Positions 54,518 to 56,517 of a stretch of 56,517 nt of DNA are shown in pieces. Position numbers and translations under genes: made by a program. Position 1 is the stretch's first letter; every line of letters starts with the position of its first letter. The notes beneath the pieces are model-generated. The model was given only the letters and a program-made list of their open reading frames with translations, was not told where the DNA came from and ran no database searches. The DNA lies in the NCBI RefSeq assembly GCF_001642475.1, contig NW_019174084.1, positions 1-56,517 on the forward strand, read 5' to 3'. This DNA is from Fonsecaea monophora. Its lineage: Eukaryota > Ascomycota > Eurotiomycetes > Chaetothyriales > Herpotrichiellaceae.

Positions 54518-54838
54518 CTTGACTATGTGACTGGCCGCAAAGGTTTGAGCAAGGTTTGGTTATTGCAGATGAAGGTATCGACTGGCAGTTTGAGGATTGA
54601 GCGCAAACCGCAGCCAGATGCCAAGACGCACAGTGTGAAAATGTGCGGACAGTGGGTATTAGGGCAGGTTTTCCGATAAGTCTTAGCTTAGTAACGAGAT
54701 AGCGGATTATCTTTATTCCGAAAAGAACCTACACCATCATCTCCCCACTACGCGTCACTGCTTGCAACTTCTTCAACCTCGTCTTCGACCCCTCCATCTT
54801 GGTCAGGCCGACCAGAGAAGCAGGTGGCAGGAGAAGCC
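54518..54838. promoter_or_regulatory. Divergent promoter region rpl42 / 2H phosphoesterase
   Basis: It contains 321 bp between two start codons. The minus strand carries CAGTCACA (54526-54533), identical to the HomolD box of fission-yeast ribosomal protein genes, but only 9 bases upstream of the rpl42 ATG. That position suggests leader or coincidence rather than a core promoter. The plus-strand end is CT-rich (CTTCTTCAACCTCGTCTTCG). Confidence 0.5.
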
Positions 54839-55925
54839 ATGGCCAAAGTCAACTTTGAAGATCTGTCCGGCAGCTCCACTCCTGTCACTGCAAACCCTTT
54901 CGACGGCCTGATCAATGCTTGCCATGGTGACCCTGTCAGTCTTGGTCGTCTATATGGTGTGATTCTATCTAATGTATGGGTCCCAGAAACTGATTCAAGA
55001 GCGGTATGCTACACATCGGACAACGCGGAATGCGCAGCAACGAGAGAAAATCCTCAGCGACGACTTCAAAGGCTGGATCCTCGACGAGCATCTTGTCAAG
55101 CTCGATGGACCCAGGAAGGATCTATCGTACATAGACCCTCGTCACTGTCTCGTCTTCTGGGGGAGGCCACCTCAGAGAGTCAAGACACTGGTAGATGTCA
55201 TACAGTCCAAGCTGAAGGATGCTGCTCCAGGTATGCTCCCAGAATCCTACAGGGTTCGCGCGACTCACCATACAGATCTCTGGCTCATGCCTCTTGACAA
55301 TCTACATATGACGGTGATGGAGGTCGCCCACTCCAAGACCGAATCTGAGATTACTGATCTGATGAATACACTCAAAGATCACTGCAAGTCGATCGCAGAT
55401 CATACTTCCTCGCATAGAGCTAGGCTTGTCAAACCTCTTCTGAGCTACGACTCGGCGGCTCTTGCTTTGAGCTTTGTGCCGGCTGCATGGGAGTCACCGT
55501 CAAATGGTCGGACAGCTGATGATGATCGATACACATATCACCATTTGCGCCGCGACACATACGCTACTATAACAGATTCGGGGATCCAGGTTGGCTCCAG
55601 ATATGTTGTGCCTTCGGCTCATCTTACGATTGCGAGGTTCAACTCCCCCAACGTGTTCGGAGGAGATCCGTTGGACGAGAGCGTGACTCTTGACATCAAG
55701 AAGCGAAAACGATGGATCGGTGAGCTTGAAATGATCAATAAGTGGCTTGAAGCGGAATACTGGCCTCAAGAAGGACACTTGATCATGCCAGGGGGTGAGT
55801 GGGTTGTGGGCGAGGAAAAGGGTCTCGACTTCCGAAACGGCACTCTATGGTACGGCGGAGGCGCAACCATTTACCTTGGGGAGGGATTTGTCTATGGCGA
55901 TACACCAGCGGCAAAGATCTCGTGA
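54839..55925 (+). CDS. 2H phosphoesterase-type protein (RNA ligase/cyclic phosphodiesterase fold)
   Basis: The protein belongs to the 2H phosphoesterase superfamily, whose members act on 2',3'-cyclic phosphates or related RNA ends; the substrate here is unknown. There are two exons, 54839-54934 and 54987-55925, with a 52-nt intron, giving 344 residues. The two catalytic His-x-Thr motifs are HMT (139-141, in DNLHMTVMEV) and HLT (244-246, in PSAHLTIARF). Other conserved pieces are LIQERYATHRTTRNAQQREK, DFKGWILDEHLVKLDGP and RHCLVFWGRPP. The ATG sits in a strong context (gccATGG) and gives MAKVNFEDLSG. The frame continues 15 bases further upstream but begins at GTG. The long gap between the His motifs fits fungal members. 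No membrane segment is seen. Confidence 0.85.
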
Positions 55926-56268
55926 CTTTACGCCCTGGAGGCTCCCGAGGGGGGGGGGGGGGGTGCGCGTACCTGTTTTCGATTTGTTTGCTCTTGTCAA
56001 GAGGTAATGTGGATTTTTTTTTTTGGCAATATACCCTGTTTCAATACGGGACACCCCTTTTGATCATTGGTTTCTGTTGGCCATGGTGCATTCCAGGGAC
56101 CATACAACCGGATATACCTTTCCCGCAGGCTTATCCCTCAACTTTCTCTCGAGCCATCTCTTATGACGCTGGACATGATGCTGAAACAGCCGGGATACTT
56201 TTTACATTCCCTCACCGTTTGAAATTGATAGGTAATAGATGACGGACTAATGCCCAGAAGAGCACGCC
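55926..56268. other. 3' region with poly-G run
   Basis: This is probably the 3' untranslated region of the phosphoesterase gene plus intergenic DNA. It has 15 consecutive Gs at 55949-55963 and a T run near 56014-56023. No gene is seen. Confidence 0.5.
55949..55963. repeat. Poly-G run
   Basis: Fifteen consecutive Gs, 24 bases after the phosphoesterase stop codon. Such runs are prone to sequencing and length error. Confidence 0.9.
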
Positions 56269-56517
56269 ATGGAACTTTTCCCTCTGTGTATGTGTATACT
56301 GGAAAACTTACTTTCTTACCCATTGAACTCCATCACCGATCGGGCTCGAAATTACCAAGACGTCTACTCCAACATGCTCTTGGTTGGCGACACGAGTATC
56401 ATGACCGCGGACGAGGCATGTGACATGGCCAAGGAGTTTTACGACCATGTCACGCTGGTTGTGGTCCCGGGTTCTGGTCATTTTCTCGCCGAGGAGAATC
56501 CCGGGGAATTTGGGGGG
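56269..56517 (+). CDS. Alpha/beta-hydrolase-like fragment, cut by window edge
   Basis: An ATG opens a frame with no stop to the end of the window. After about 25 less typical residues it reads SNMLLVGDTSIMTADEACDM and then VTLVVVPGSGHFLAEENP. These resemble the C-terminal end of alpha/beta hydrolases, where a late strand (LLVGD) and GSGHF carry the catalytic Asp region and His. The N-terminal nucleophile-elbow half is missing upstream. It may be on another exon not recognised, or the copy may be truncated. The last bases are a G run at the window edge. I cannot tell an intact gene from a relic here. Confidence 0.4.
   Translation, partial: MELFPLCMCILENLLSYPLNSITDRARNYQDVYSNMLLVGDTSIMTADEACDMAKEFYDHVTLVVVPGSGHFLAEENPGEFGG

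Noticed and set aside
1..56517. Possible biosynthetic cluster or defence island
   Set aside because: The two oxidoreductase-type genes and the dehalogenase are far apart among housekeeping genes, and no synthase, transporter or cluster regulator is present.

Overview
The window is nuclear DNA from a filamentous ascomycete (Pezizomycotina, probably Eurotiomycetes; the class is inferred from overall protein resemblance and is not proven here). The evidence is the short GT..AG introns (47-140 nt, one of 298 nt), long gene-sparse intergenic stretches, and orthologues typical of this group: ApsA/Num1, Wee1/AnkA, flotillin FloA, Vac7, RasB and PyrG. I see no operons, rRNA, convincing tRNA, CRISPR array, intact transposon or biosynthetic cluster.

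Layout. 1-3.5 kb: no gene. 3.5-4.3 kb: Ras2/RasB GTPase (-). 4.3-9.3 kb: mostly empty, with two protein-like scraps. 9.3-10.9 kb: xi-class glutathionyl-hydroquinone reductase (+), convergent with a type II haloacid dehalogenase (-) at 11.4-12.2 kb. 12.5-13.4 kb: a frameshifted aminoglycoside-phosphotransferase-like (APH) pseudogene. 13.4-17.6 kb: long non-coding stretch with a strong hairpin. 17.6-21.7 kb: ApsA/Num1 cortical anchor (+). 22.5-23.3 kb: NEDD8/Rub1 (+, four exons). 24.2-25.6 kb: Elongin A (-), divergent from THO subunit 7 (+, 25.9-27.0 kb). 27.7-28.2 kb: tubulin cofactor A (-). 28.6-29.4 kb: a second, more decayed APH pseudogene. 30.5-31.5 kb: MDR-type oxidoreductase (+). 31.6-32.5 kb: unknown protein (-). 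33.7-35.3 kb: flotillin (+). 36.6-40.1 kb: Wee1 kinase (-). 41.7-42.7 kb: orotidine-5'-phosphate decarboxylase (-). 43.8-46.2 kb: Vac7 (+). 47.8-51.0 kb: large Arg-rich, glycine-zipper protein of the DUF3824 type (+). 51.8-52.5 kb: small unknown protein with a poly-Ala tract (-). 53.8-54.5 kb: ribosomal protein eL42 (-), divergent from a 2H phosphoesterase (+, 54.8-55.9 kb). 56.3 kb to the end: the start of an alpha/beta-hydrolase-like fragment cut by the window edge.

Most genes are housekeeping: growth polarity and nuclear positioning (RasB, ApsA, FloA, tubulin cofactor A), cell cycle and ubiquitin-like signalling (Wee1, NEDD8, Elongin A), mRNA export (THO7), vacuole (Vac7), pyrimidine synthesis (PyrG) and translation (eL42). 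They do not form one pathway. I found no convincing new system. The most interesting signals are two independently decayed APH paralogues, two 48-nt stop-free in-frame introns (apsA and wee1), very small first exons (3, 11 and 12 nt) in three genes, an acidic C-terminal extension on the hydroquinone reductase, and the uncharacterised glycine-zipper protein.

Exon limits were read by eye from GT/AG sites, reading frame and family conservation. No alignment or RNA data were available.
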